The translations under genes were made by a program, and so were the position numbers. The notes below the pieces were generated by a model. It was not told the DNA's origin. It did not search any database and worked only from the letters and a program-made list of their open reading frames with translations. Below, one piece after another: positions 9,080 through 17,139 of a stretch of 64,000 bases of DNA. This DNA comes from Bacteroidia bacterium. Its GTDB lineage: Bacteria > Bacteroidota > Bacteroidia > Flavobacteriales > Flavobacteriaceae. The stretch covers positions 62,001 through 126,000 of the forward strand of contig JAUIDI010000002.1 in assembly GCA_030428705.1 (NCBI GenBank). The letters are read 5' to 3'. How positions within the stretch are numbered: the first letter of the stretch is position 1; every line of letters begins with the position of its first letter.

Positions 9080-9337
9080 TTATGCCAATTTGGCCTTAGT
9101 ATTTTTAGTAACAAAAGAGAGTTCTCTTTTAACCTTCGAGTTTTTGTAGCGATACAACCGCACTACCTTGTTTTCTTTTTGGGTTGCCATTTCTTTCTTA
9201 GAAACAACACGATCGTTGCCAGTGACCAGAACAACACCCATTTCAATAGACTGAACTTTATCATGGTTTTCTACGTTTTGGGCCAGAGCTATCGCTCCGA
9301 AGATGAATACACATAAGAGGGTTAAAATAGCCTTCAT
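9080..9337 (-). CDS. Small basic secreted protein, family member 1 (85 aa)
   Basis: No named family recognised. The protein has a clear signal peptide (MKAILTLLCVFIFGAIALAQ) and about 65 mature residues. Its C-terminal half, VVRLYRYKNSKVKRELSF followed by TKNTKAKLA, matches three other small proteins in this window at the pattern LYR-x2-NS-x-VK-x2-LSF-x-TK-x3-AK. The mature part is rich in Lys/Arg and has no cysteine. Two hairpins (9351-9370 and 9386-9412) lie in the presumed leader 13 or more bases before the ATG. A possible 40-residue membrane protein gene follows. Role unknown; surface or periplasmic location is inferred from the signal peptide. Confidence 0.8.
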   Translation of the reverse strand: MKAILTLLCVFIFGAIALAQNVENHDKVQSIEMGVVLVTGNDRVVSKKEMATQKENKVVRLYRYKNSKVKRELSFVTKNTKAKLA

Positions 9338-9350
9338 AAGCTTTAGACTT

Positions 9351-9412
9351 GGGTTACACTAAGATAACCCCGAAGCACGCTCAAGAAGGGTTCTGAATCG
9401 CTGAAAACCCTT
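9351..9412 (-). promoter_or_regulatory. Two leader hairpins upstream of small secreted protein gene 1
   Basis: GGGTTA/TAACCC (9351-9356 and 9365-9370, 8-base loop) and AAGGGTT/AACCCTT (9386-9392 and 9406-9412) form two stem-loops in the minus-strand leader. The nearer one ends 13 bases before the ATG. Position suggests control of translation or mRNA stability; this is inference. Confidence 0.5.
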
Positions 9413-9578
9413 ATTTTTCGGTGTCTGTAAAAAGATGGGATGAAGTGTTATAAAGTTTCGATAAAAATTCAAAACGGCTAGAACAACTTGGCGAAAAAAA
9501 ATGTTTTTTATCGATGATTTTCCGTTGTCAATAAGAATTTCAGATTTTAAGTTTGACCGATTTTTGTTTCAGGAACCC

Positions 9579-9586
9579 TATATTTG
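9579..9586 (+). promoter_or_regulatory. -7 promoter element directly before the DUF1569 GTG start
   Basis: TATATTTG matches TAnnTTTG perfectly. A TTTG at 9552-9555 lies 23 bases upstream, at the edge of normal spacing for a -33 element. The expected transcription start coincides with GTG 9591, so the mRNA may be leaderless or nearly so. Confidence 0.55.
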
Positions 9587-9590
9587 TTGC

Positions 9591-10025
9591 GTGACCAAAA
9601 CACAATTTCAAGCACTTTCAAAGCGGATCGATCAATTGACCCTTGAGCATAAACCAAAGTTCGGAAAGATGAACACGGGCCAAATGGTTTGCCATTGTAC
9701 CGACCAATTGCGATTGGCTTTCGGCACCTTACGGCCTGATGAAGATTACATCAGAATTGATCCTAAAAAAGTCAAAGCACTTGCCCTGGGCGGAAAAACG
9801 GTACCTACTCCAAAGGGTTTGGATCAAGTTAAAGGTGGGGGCACCAAACCCACGACCTTGGAAAAAGACAAGCTACTTTTAAAAGCGCATCTAATGGAGC
9901 TGGTTGATTTACCGGAAGATTTCGCATTTGCACCCCATCCCTATTTAGGCACATTCGATAAAAAGAGATGGACAAACTTAACCTTATACCACTTGAACCA
10001 TCATCTCTCACAGTTCAATGTATAG
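9591..10025 (+). CDS. DUF1569 (DinB-like) protein
   Basis: A 144-residue cytosolic protein of the DUF1569 group, a DinB-like four-helix fold. The start was set at GTG 9591 because the upstream in-frame extension to 9501 is Phe/Ile-rich, overlaps the promoter and is absent from the relative at 42904. The family pattern FGKMNTGQMVCHCTDQLRLA and the terminal LYHLNHHLSQFNV are shared with that relative (WGKMNVSQMLAHC, LDHHLQQFGV). His residues in these motifs sit where DinB-like proteins hold a metal. No function is established. It is the only + strand gene between two minus-strand small secreted protein genes. Confidence 0.8.
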   Translation: MTKTQFQALSKRIDQLTLEHKPKFGKMNTGQMVCHCTDQLRLAFGTLRPDEDYIRIDPKKVKALALGGKTVPTPKGLDQVKGGGTKPTTLEKDKLLLKAHLMELVDLPEDFAFAPHPYLGTFDKKRWTNLTLYHLNHHLSQFNV

Positions 10026-10157
10026 CTATATGGCATTCAAGGTATATGAGTTTCGAATTGGAATAAAACCACTTAAAGGTTTCGTGTTCAAACTTGGACA
10101 TCATGCAAAAGAACCATCGGGGAACTTGTATTACATAGCACTAATTGATAGGATAGA

Positions 10158-10397
10158 TTAAGCCATTTTTGCCCTATCCCTTTTTGTAGTGAAAGACAAG
10201 GCTTTCTTAACCTTGCTGTTAGACCTTCTGTACAAACGGGCAACTTCAGTGTTTTTTTCGGTAACCGTTTTTTCGATGGTAATTTCGGTAACGATGCTCA
10301 TTTCGATCGTTTCTACCTTGACTTGCTTGGAAGCGTTTTGGGCTTGGGCGGCTACTCCGACAAAAAGAACAAAAATTAAAGTTGCGATGGTTTTCAT
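10158..10397 (-). CDS. Small basic secreted protein, family member 2 (79 aa)
   Basis: A signal peptide (MKTIATLIFVLFVGVAAQA, cleavage before QN) precedes about 60 mature residues. The middle is Glu/Thr/Val-rich (VETIEMSIVTEITIEK). The basic C-terminus has the family signature VARLYRRSNSKVKKALSF then TTKRDRAKMA. The protein is identical to the one at 12148-12387. There are no cysteines. The start codon lies 5 bases downstream of a 9-base-pair hairpin. It stands alone, with the Xaa-Pro aminopeptidase gene divergent at 10649. Function unknown; possibilities are an envelope-binding peptide, an antimicrobial-like peptide or a structural protein, none proven. Confidence 0.82.
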   Translation of the reverse strand: MKTIATLIFVLFVGVAAQAQNASKQVKVETIEMSIVTEITIEKTVTEKNTEVARLYRRSNSKVKKALSFTTKRDRAKMA

Positions 10398-10402
10398 GAC
10401 TT

Positions 10403-10425
10403 GCGTTTTTATATAATAAAAACGC
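10403..10425 (-). promoter_or_regulatory. Leader hairpin just before the start of small secreted protein gene 2
   Basis: GCGTTTTTA (10403-10411) and TAAAAACGC (10417-10425) form a perfect 9-base-pair stem with a 5-base loop, ending 5 bases from the ATG. A second small stem (CCCC/GGGG around 10432-10446) lies just upstream. The spacing would put the stem at the ribosome entry site, so translational control is plausible. Confidence 0.55.
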
Positions 10426-10648
10426 GGTAGGCCCCATTCTACGGGGTTTGGGTTCGTTCAACGAGACAAAATACTCGTCGATATGCAAAAGTTCGGATTA
10501 AGTGCAAAAAACACTCGACGAACGTCTGAAGGGGCAATTACAACTTACCGAAAAAAGATGCCGTTCGACCGGATTATCCATCGATTTGAGAAGGTTAAAA
10601 AGACAGAATTATGTAATTTAACACGTAACAAACAGCCAAACAATCCTT

Positions 10649-11995
10649 ATGACAAGGTATAAAGTCCTATTTCTGTTTTTTCTTATTTGCCTTATGGCGA
10701 TGGCGCAGACGCCCGAACAATCTTATTTTGAATGGACAACCATGCCTTTTTCAAAAGAGGAACTCGCGCAAAGACGTGAAAATCTATTGAAAAACATAGC
10801 TGGAAATGGGCTGGTTTTGATTCCGGCCAAGGACGGTTATTCAGATGGGGAGACTTTCCGCCAATCGGATGACTTCTACTATTTCACGGGTCTTGAGCTT
10901 CCGAACAGTATATTGGTTATGGATTTGGCTAACAATACTGTCCTAATCTACGTTCCAGAGCAGGATCTCCGATTTCATAGTACTTCGAGGCCCAATGACT
11001 TTCCCGGAAGACAATTACTTAAAGATTCCGAAATTCAGGTTCGGTCAGGGCTGGAATTAAAGAATATCGAAGAATTTCCTTTTTTGATGGATTCCATAAT
11101 TGCCGAAAATCGAAAGTTATTCCTTAACAAAGGGGCCAAAGGGGGATTCGCTGAAGTCGAGAACAATTATATCTATAGTCCTTCACCTATCGAGACCTTT
11201 ATCGAGGCCATTAGGAAAAAACATAGGGATGGCCAGTTCGAAAACATATATGAATCGGTCGCCAAAGTACGCATGGTCAAATCGCCAAGTGAAATCAAAA
11301 TCATGCGCAAGGTAACAGCCATAAATATTAAAGGTATTGCATCAACAGCCAAGGCAATCGAGGCGGGTATAGACGAACGTCACTTAGAAGGAATATTGGA
11401 AGGCAATTACAAAATCAATGGGGCGCAGCGCTTAGCATTTGGATCAATCATTAAATCAGGTCCCAATTCGTTATGGCCTTGGAGAATCCTCGCAACCCAC
11501 TATGATCGACGGAATAGAGTACTGAAAAATGGCGAACTTGTTATTTTAGATGTCGGCTGTGAATACCAACATTATGTAAGTGATGTAGGGCGGACCTTTC
11601 CTGTTTCCGGAAAATTTTCTAAAACCCAAAAAGAAGTTCTGAATATGGAAGTGTCTATTGCCGATCAGATTATCGACTTTATTCGTCCGGGAATTACTTT
11701 TTCCGATATTAAAAATTTGACCGATTCCATTATTCCCAAGAAGGCTGCCAAGTACATGCAGGTCGGACTCCATTTTGGGCACCATCTGGGTCTCTCCGCA
11801 GGAGACCCCAGTCTACCCAATGCCATTTTGCAACCGGGTATGATATTTACCGTGGAGCCTTGGTATTATAACCACGATGACAATATATCGGTTTTTATCG
11901 AAGATGTCATTTTGGTCACCGAAAAAGGCTGTGAAGTTTTGAGCAAGGATTTACCGCGCACCCCAGAACAACTGGAAAATTTAATGAACCGATGA
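10649..11995 (+). CDS. Exported Xaa-Pro aminopeptidase (M24B family)
   Basis: A creatinase-fold metallopeptidase that removes an N-terminal residue ahead of proline. The signal peptide (MTRYKVLFLFFLICLMAMAQ) indicates a periplasmic or secreted enzyme, unlike cytosolic PepP. After an N-terminal domain (aminopeptidase P N type, FRQSDDFYYFTGLE), the five metal ligands of M24 are visible: Asp in ILDVGCE, Asp in SDVGRTF, His in FGHHLGLSAGD, Glu in TVEPWYY and Glu in IEDVILVTEKG. It has 448 residues, normal for the family. The gene lies between two identical small secreted protein genes, so recombination between the repeats could delete it. Confidence 0.92.
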   Translation: MTRYKVLFLFFLICLMAMAQTPEQSYFEWTTMPFSKEELAQRRENLLKNIAGNGLVLIPAKDGYSDGETFRQSDDFYYFTGLELPNSILVMDLANNTVLIYVPEQDLRFHSTSRPNDFPGRQLLKDSEIQVRSGLELKNIEEFPFLMDSIIAENRKLFLNKGAKGGFAEVENNYIYSPSPIETFIEAIRKKHRDGQFENIYESVAKVRMVKSPSEIKIMRKVTAINIKGIASTAKAIEAGIDERHLEGILEGNYKINGAQRLAFGSIIKSGPNSLWPWRILATHYDRRNRVLKNGELVILDVGCEYQHYVSDVGRTFPVSGKFSKTQKEVLNMEVSIADQIIDFIRPGITFSDIKNLTDSIIPKKAAKYMQVGLHFGHHLGLSAGDPSLPNAILQPGMIFTVEPWYYNHDDNISVFIEDVILVTEKGCEVLSKDLPRTPEQLENLMNR

Positions 11996-12147
11996 TTATA
12001 TCATATTTCGGTATCTGAAATATATTGGCCAACATTAAAAAGGGTACGGGTTAAATACAATGAGTTGAATATTGAATACTTTTTTCGGGGCGATTACTTT
12101 TTCCCATGATATATATCAAAAATCTGCGTGGGACGCCTCTGTGATAA

Positions 12148-12387
12148 TTAAGCCATTTTTGCCCTATCCCTTTTTGTAGTGAAAGACAAGGCTTTCTTAA
12201 CCTTGCTGTTAGACCTTCTGTACAAACGGGCAACTTCAGTGTTTTTTTCGGTAACCGTTTTTTCGATGGTAATTTCGGTAACGATGCTCATTTCGATCGT
12301 TTCTACCTTGACTTGCTTGGAAGCGTTTTGGGCTTGGGCGGCTACTCCGACAAAAAGAACAAAAATTAAAGTTGCGATGGTTTTCAT
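12148..12387 (-). CDS. Small basic secreted protein, family member 3 (79 aa, duplicate of member 2)
   Basis: Base-for-base identical coding sequence to 10158-10397, so the protein is the same: signal peptide, Glu/Thr/Val-rich middle, and a basic C-terminal LYRRSNSKVKKALSF signature. Identity at silent positions points to a very recent duplication or gene conversion. The leader and its hairpins are duplicated too (stem at 12393-12415), so both copies are probably expressed under similar control. It lies downstream of the aminopeptidase stop in convergent orientation, with 152 bases between. Confidence 0.82.
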   Translation of the reverse strand: MKTIATLIFVLFVGVAAQAQNASKQVKVETIEMSIVTEITIEKTVTEKNTEVARLYRRSNSKVKKALSFTTKRDRAKMA

Positions 12388-12392
12388 GACTT

Positions 12393-12415
12393 GCGTTTTT
12401 ATATAATAAAAACGC
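12393..12415 (-). promoter_or_regulatory. Leader hairpin just before the start of small secreted protein gene 3
   Basis: Same 9-base-pair stem as at 10403-10425, ending 5 bases before the ATG of gene 3. A perfect ACCCC/GGGGT stem follows upstream at about 12421-12437. Confidence 0.55.
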
Positions 12416-12646
12416 GGTAGACCCCATTCTACGGGGTTTGGGTTCGTTCAACGAGACAAAATACTCGTCGATCTGCAAAAGTTCGGATTAAGTGCAAAAA
12501 CACTCGACGAACGTATTGAATGCCAAAATCACTTTATCGAGACAAAGTGCATTTCAACCAAATTTATACACTTGTATTTACTTTCGAAATTGGATATTCA
12601 TGAGGATAAAAGCTTCAATTCAAACTATTTTTCTATTTTTAGCCCC

Positions 12647-12832
12647 ATGGATTTGAAAAAAATATTCGGTACGGTTTTGACCCTTTTGGGTATTGGTGGG
12701 CTCGTATATACGGCCATACTTTTTGCGAATAATTCGGGAACCGCTAAAATGATGATGGTCTACGGTATTCTTGGGGCCATATTTTTCTTTGCTGGGGTCG
12801 GGCTGATTCGAAATACGAAGAGCGGAGGTTAG
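12647..12832 (+). CDS. Small two-helix membrane protein (61 aa), unknown function
   Basis: Starts MDLKKIFGTVLTLLGIGGLV and contains two hydrophobic segments (about residues 8-26 and 36-54) separated by a short loop (ANNSGTAKMMM), with a charged tail RNTKSGG. I chose ATG 12647 over the in-frame extension to 12572 because the extension is polar, and a TATTTTTA sequence (12634-12641) resembling a -7 element lies inside it, 5 bases before the ATG. I do not recognise a named family. It is convergent with the ABC permease gene, 38 bases apart. Confidence 0.7.
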   Translation: MDLKKIFGTVLTLLGIGGLVYTAILFANNSGTAKMMMVYGILGAIFFFAGVGLIRNTKSGG

Positions 12833-12870
12833 GGCTTAACTGTTTTTTAGGGATTAAGGAATTATTTCAT

Positions 12871-15426
12871 TCAAATTCCTTCTTTACGGAGTACTTGCAA
12901 GGGAGGACTATTAAGTACGCTCCTACTGTTCAAAAGTCCGATAAGAACAACTAACAGGGTAAGTCCAGGCACAACTACCAAGAAAGGTATCCAAGAAGGT
13001 GAGAAGTCCGTATTGAATACATAGGCGGCCAATAATTTGCTTCCCAAGAAAGATAGGAGCACTCCTATTCCGCTTCCCAAAATTCCCAGATAAAAATACT
13101 CCAGTGCCGTGATATTCAAAATTTGTTTGCCTTTGGCCCCAATCGTCCGAAGCAAAACACTTTCCTTAATACGCTGATATTTGCTGGTGCGCACCGACCC
13201 AATAAGCACAATAATTCCCGTCAAAATGCTAAAGAACGCCATGAAGTTGATGACCCATGATATTTTATCCAGAATGTTCTGAACCAGAATCAAGAGTTGT
13301 CTCAAATCAATGATCGAAACCGTCGGAAATTTTTTCACCAATTCACGCTGCAATCGTGCCGATGACCTTTCATCGGGGGCATTGGTACTCAAAACATGAA
13401 ACTGCGGAGCATTTTCAAGAACCCCTTTAGGAAATACCACTGAAAAATTCATCTGCATACGGCCCCAATCAACGGCACGGGTGTTGGCGACTACGGTTTC
13501 CATCAATACGCCCTGAACATTGAAGACCAAGGTGTCACCCTCGACGACCTGTGCATCTCTAGCAACATTGTCGGACAAAGAAATAGGAATGGCTCCACCT
13601 TCCTCAAATTCAGGATTCCATTCTCCCGAGGCCAGACTTTCTGATTCGAGAAGAGAGTCCCTGTACGTGGTACGAAATTCATGGTTCAAGACCCATCTGC
13701 TTATCGTTCGGGCCGTATCTTGACGAATATCGTTCACTGGCCGGCCCTTGATGCTGTGTATTCGCATGGTAACTATCGGAACGTTATCGATGACCTTCAA
13801 ATCATTGTTCTGTATACTTTCGGATGTCCCTGATATTTCATGGGTCTGCACATCCATCAAAATAAGATTGGGCGTTTTACCACTGGCTTCCAGAGAGGTT
13901 TTGGCCACAAGAATGTTCTTGGTGAAATAAAGGGTACTGATTAAAAAGCTTCCTATTCCGATGGCCAGCAACAAGACCAGTGTCTGATTGTTGGGGCGAT
14001 AAAGATTCAATAGACTCTGACGCGCGGTAAAACCCCATGACGACGGGAAAAACTTTTTAATCGCCCGCATGAATACCGAGGCAATTCCCGATAAAACACC
14101 AAAGACAACGATTATTCCTAAAACAAAAAATAATGCGAAGCGCACATTGTTCAAGATCCAAAAGGAAAAAGCGATCAAGAACAATAATATAGCGGTCATT
14201 ACCATGACCATCAATCTGCGTTCTTTAGGAGAAGTGGTTTCTTGAATCCGTAATACCTGAAGCGGAGAAACGTACCAAGTACCCAACAAGGGCGACAGGG
14301 CGAACAATACCGACATCACGACGCCCAATAACGGGCCTACAAATAAAGGCCGTAGGGCAACGAACATATCGATTTCCAAGGGTAGGAAATCCTCCAAAAG
14401 CATCGGAAAGAACTGTTGGAACATTAGACCGATTACAGTTCCGATAATCCCTCCTAGCAATCCCATCCCGGCAATCTGTATCAAGTAGATCAAAAAGGAT
14501 TGCTTTCGCGTCGCCCCTAAACATTTCAATACGGCCACCGATACCAATTTTTCCTTGATATAAATGTGTACGGAACTGGCTATGCCCACGCAGCCCAATA
14601 AAAGGGCGATAAAGGCCACCAAGTTCAAAAAGCGGCCAAAATTGTCATACCTACGTCCTAATTGTCGCCCTGTAGATTCATGGGTGTCAAGATCGGCGTG
14701 TTCGGCATCAAGTATAGGATCCAGTTTTTTGGCCAGTTCCCTATAGTCCGGTTCGGGATCCGCCACAAAATAACTTTTGTACTCTATGCGACTGCCTGTC
14801 TGGATCAATCCGGTCTTATCGATATTGCGATAGGGAATGTATACCGGAGGAGCCACGGAGGTGGATACGCCGGTGCTACCGGGGCCTGAAGTTATCGAAC
14901 CGGATATCGGCATGGTGACCAGACCTACCCGAATGGAATCGCCCACCCGCAAATCGAACTGCAACATTAACGTGGCGTCGACCAACGCACCTCCCTTACG
15001 TTGGTATTCTATGGCGGCCGAAGGCGGTTTTGTCTCCAAACTTCCATAAAAAGGATACCCACCTTGAATGCCCCGTACAAAGGCTAATTTGGTCCCGCCA
15101 TTTTTTGGAAATGTGACCATGGACGGAAAATTGATCTCGGTCGCATTGGCGCCTCCCAAAGAATCGATAATTTCCTGAACTTTTGTGGAATGGGGCTGTC
15201 GACCGACAATCAGAAAATCGGAACCCATCAGGGATTTCGACTGCTTTGTAAAATTTTCCTTTAGATTGTCACCAAAAGATTGAATGGCGACCAGGGCGGC
15301 GATTCCCAAAATAATGGAGGCCATGAACAATAAAAGACGCTTGGCACTGGCACGGCCATCGCGCCACGCCATTTTCAATAGCCAAGAAATACCCGCTTCT
15401 CCATATTTCAATGGGCGGTCGCTCAT
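12871..15426 (-). CDS. ybbP: ABC transporter permease, FtsX-like (YbbP type)
   Basis: An 851-residue inner membrane permease of the MacB/FtsX type. It starts with a conserved cytoplasmic stretch (LLKMAWRDGRASAKRLLLF), then a first membrane segment and a large periplasmic domain. FtsX membrane blocks follow in the middle (VSVAVLKCLGATRKQSFLI) and at the C-terminus (RIKESVLLRTIGAKGKQIL). This two-block layout and size match YbbP, the partner of ATPase YbbA. It overlaps the ATPase gene by 4 bases (ATGA), so translation is coupled. The transported substrate is unknown; mechanotransmission or lipoprotein/peptide export is usual for the family. Confidence 0.9.
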   Translation of the reverse strand: MSDRPLKYGEAGISWLLKMAWRDGRASAKRLLLFMASIILGIAALVAIQSFGDNLKENFTKQSKSLMGSDFLIVGRQPHSTKVQEIIDSLGGANATEINFPSMVTFPKNGGTKLAFVRGIQGGYPFYGSLETKPPSAAIEYQRKGGALVDATLMLQFDLRVGDSIRVGLVTMPISGSITSGPGSTGVSTSVAPPVYIPYRNIDKTGLIQTGSRIEYKSYFVADPEPDYRELAKKLDPILDAEHADLDTHESTGRQLGRRYDNFGRFLNLVAFIALLLGCVGIASSVHIYIKEKLVSVAVLKCLGATRKQSFLIYLIQIAGMGLLGGIIGTVIGLMFQQFFPMLLEDFLPLEIDMFVALRPLFVGPLLGVVMSVLFALSPLLGTWYVSPLQVLRIQETTSPKERRLMVMVMTAILLFLIAFSFWILNNVRFALFFVLGIIVVFGVLSGIASVFMRAIKKFFPSSWGFTARQSLLNLYRPNNQTLVLLLAIGIGSFLISTLYFTKNILVAKTSLEASGKTPNLILMDVQTHEISGTSESIQNNDLKVIDNVPIVTMRIHSIKGRPVNDIRQDTARTISRWVLNHEFRTTYRDSLLESESLASGEWNPEFEEGGAIPISLSDNVARDAQVVEGDTLVFNVQGVLMETVVANTRAVDWGRMQMNFSVVFPKGVLENAPQFHVLSTNAPDERSSARLQRELVKKFPTVSIIDLRQLLILVQNILDKISWVINFMAFFSILTGIIVLIGSVRTSKYQRIKESVLLRTIGAKGKQILNITALEYFYLGILGSGIGVLLSFLGSKLLAAYVFNTDFSPSWIPFLVVVPGLTLLVVLIGLLNSRSVLNSPPLQVLRKEGI

Positions 15427-16112
15427 AGTTGAACAGGGCTTTCGTTGGCAACCAATTTTCCACCCTTAAGCCTGATAATCTGTTCGGTACGCTTGGCCAA
15501 ATCGAGGTCATGGGTAACAATGATCAAGGTCGTACCCGCTTCATGATTCAGATCAAACAACAATTGGATGACCTTTTCTCCCGTTTCCTCGTCAAGGTTG
15601 CCGGTCGGCTCATCGGCAAAAAGTATGGACGGTTTGTTCGAAAAGGCACGGGCCAAGGCGACACGTTGCTGTTCGCCCCCTGAAAGCTGTGAAGGATAAT
15701 GATGCATACGATCGTTCAAACCTACTTTTTCAAGCAACTCGACACCTGTCTTGCCTGCATTTTTTATACCCTGTAATTCAAGGGGGACGATAACATTTTC
15801 CAATGCCGTTAAAGTGGGGAGTAATTGAAAATTCTGAAAAATAAATCCCACCTCCCTATTGCGCAAAAGTGCACGTTCATCCTCATTAAGATCATTGAGT
15901 TTGGTTCCGCAAAGTTCTACCGTACCCGAATCGGGCTGGTCGAGACCGGCGCAAAGTCCCAGTAATGTTGTCTTGCCACTGCCGGACGGACCAACGATGG
16001 CAAAAGTTGCACCGGTCTCGACACTGAACGATATGTCATCGAGCACCGTCAAGTTTTTAGAACCGCTCGTGTAGGTCTTCCCAAGATTGTCAACGTTTAA
16101 TATCTTTGTCAT
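15423..16112 (-). CDS. ybbA: ABC transporter ATP-binding protein (YbbA type)
   Basis: The cytosolic ATPase of a MacB/LolD-like transporter, 229 residues. Walker A is [14 protein letters not shown], the signature [16 protein letters not shown], Walker [13 protein letters not shown], and the switch His is in [12 protein letters not shown] chose ATG 16112 ([14 protein letters not shown]) over an in-frame ATG 45 bases upstream because it gives the standard N-terminus. The stop overlaps the permease ATG. The gene is divergent from a TesA-like esterase gene, the same layout as tesA-ybbA-ybbP in Escherichia coli. Confidence 0.93.
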   Translation of the reverse strand: MTKILNVDNLGKTYTSGSKNLTVLDDISFSVETGATFAIVGPSGSGKTTLLGLCAGLDQPDSGTVELCGTKLNDLNEDERALLRNREVGFIFQNFQLLPTLTALENVIVPLELQGIKNAGKTGVELLEKVGLNDRMHHYPSQLSGGEQQRVALARAFSNKPSILFADEPTGNLDEETGEKVIQLLFDLNHEAGTTLIIVTHDLDLAKRTEQIIRLKGGKLVANESPVQL

Positions 16113-16185
16113 AGAATCGATTTCATCGCTTTTGCACAAAGACCGAAAAATAAGCATTTGATTTCGATTTTCTTAATCCATAGGT

Positions 16186-16887
16186 ATGCAGATCTTCTTA
16201 AAGTTTCGTTATTTTTTAGTGGTTTTGGCCCTTGTCTCTTGCAAGGAAAATCAAAAAAAGGAACCAAAAAATGTTCCAGGAGCGGCTACCGAAAAAGTTT
16301 CGGAACCCCAAAATGAGACGGACACGAAAACCATTCTTTTTTATGGGAACAGCCTTACCGCAGGATATGGGCTAAATACCGAAGAGGCTTTTCCCGCACT
16401 GATTCAATTACGTTTGGATTCTTTGGGACTTGACTATACCGCTATCAATTCGGGCCTGAGCGGTGAAACGACCTCAGGAGGGTTAAATCGACTGGACTGG
16501 GTATTGAACCAAAAGGTTGCTATATTTATATTGGAACTTGGCGCGAACGATGGGCTGAGGGGAATTCCTCTCAACGAGACCAGACAAAATCTGCAATCCA
16601 TAATAGATTTGGTACGAGTAAAAAATAGCGATACCGAAATAATTCTGGCGGGCATGCAGATTCCACCCAATATGGGCCAAGATTACACTACTGAATTCAG
16701 AAAAATCTACCCCGAACTGGCCGAAAAGAACGAGTTGAAGCTCATCCCGTTTATATTGGATGGCGTTGCCGGTATTCCGGAGTTGAATTTACCTGATGGA
16801 ATACATCCGACCGCGGAAGGTCATAAAATAGTTTGTGATAATGTCTGGAGGGTCTTAAAGGAAATAATTGGTCAAACTGAAAGTTGA
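16186..16887 (+). CDS. TesA-like SGNH/GDSL arylesterase lipoprotein
   Basis: A periplasmic or membrane-anchored esterase/lysophospholipase. The N-terminus is a lipoprotein signal with a lipobox-like VLALVSCKE. After a linker rich in Glu/Lys/Pro, block I reads ILFYGNSLTAGYG, so the usual GDSL Asp is Asn while the catalytic Ser is kept. Other blocks are ELGANDGLRG (block III Asn) and DGIHPTAEGH (catalytic Asp and His). The divergent neighbour is ybbA, with 73 bases between. The stop codon directly abuts the stop of the convergent small secreted protein gene. Confidence 0.88.
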   Translation: MQIFLKFRYFLVVLALVSCKENQKKEPKNVPGAATEKVSEPQNETDTKTILFYGNSLTAGYGLNTEEAFPALIQLRLDSLGLDYTAINSGLSGETTSGGLNRLDWVLNQKVAIFILELGANDGLRGIPLNETRQNLQSIIDLVRVKNSDTEIILAGMQIPPNMGQDYTTEFRKIYPELAEKNELKLIPFILDGVAGIPELNLPDGIHPTAEGHKIVCDNVWRVLKEIIGQTES

Positions 16888-17139
16888 TCAAGTCATTTTT
16901 ACCCTGTTTCTTCTACCATGAAAGAACAGGTGCTTCTTGACGACCGAAAACTTTCTTCTGTAAATCAAGGACAGTCCCTGTTTTGATTCTGTTTTATCGA
17001 ATAAAATAATGTTGGCCTTAAAATCAATCTCCGACACCGAAAGGGTCTCGACGATTTTCACCTTGTTAAGGGGGCCATTTTGTGCACGGCCAAGTACTCC
17101 GAAAAATAATACAATAAGCAAAACAATAATACTCCGCAT
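16888..17139 (-). CDS. Small basic secreted protein, family member 4 (83 aa, divergent)
   Basis: A signal peptide (MRSIIVLLIVLFFGVLGRAQ) precedes about 63 mature residues. The C-terminal signature is recognisable but diverged: LIYRRKFSVVKKHLFFHG then RRNRVKMT, against LYRRSNSKVKKALSF and DRAKMA in members 2 and 3. The mid part (KVKIVETLSVSEI) aligns with KVETIEMSIVTEI. It has no cysteine and is strongly basic. Its stop codon TGA abuts that of the esterase gene inside the palindrome TTGATCAA, leaving no intergenic space. A hairpin lies 9 bases before the start. Function unknown. Confidence 0.75.
   Translation of the reverse strand: MRSIIVLLIVLFFGVLGRAQNGPLNKVKIVETLSVSEIDFKANIILFDKTESKQGLSLIYRRKFSVVKKHLFFHGRRNRVKMT

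Larger units (their letters stand above)
10157..10525. repeat. Direct repeat copy A (369 bp) carrying small secreted protein gene 2
   Basis: Nearly identical to 12147-12514 in the same orientation. The coding part is identical at every base. In the upstream part I count two substitutions (10431 G versus 12421 A; 10483 A versus 12473 C) and one missing A in an A-run. Identity begins one base outside the stop codon and ends at CGACGAACGT, where the structured leader ends. The unit is therefore a gene plus its leader, with no transposase. Confidence 0.97.
12147..12514. repeat. Direct repeat copy B (368 bp) carrying small secreted protein gene 3
   Basis: Second copy of the unit at 10157-10525, offset by 1990 bases and in the same orientation. 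It has two substitutions and one single-base indel, all outside the coding part. The substitution at 12421 makes the second leader stem (ACCCC/GGGGT) perfect in this copy, where copy A has a mismatch. Confidence 0.97.

Noticed and set aside
9501-9590. In-frame upstream extension of the first DUF1569 gene
   Set aside because: It contains the TATATTTG promoter element and is missing from the related protein at 42904.
10189-10416. A 75-codon plus-strand frame (repeated at 12179-12406) opposite the small secreted protein genes
   Set aside because: It is the antisense shadow of a gene with a clear signal peptide and family relatives; it is repeated only because the DNA is duplicated.
10246-10488. 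An 80-codon minus-strand frame that starts in the leader of small secreted protein gene 2, repeated at 12236-12478
   Set aside because: It begins with TTG, runs out of frame through the real gene and its residues give no signal or domain. It could only matter as a leader peptide, for which I see no evidence.
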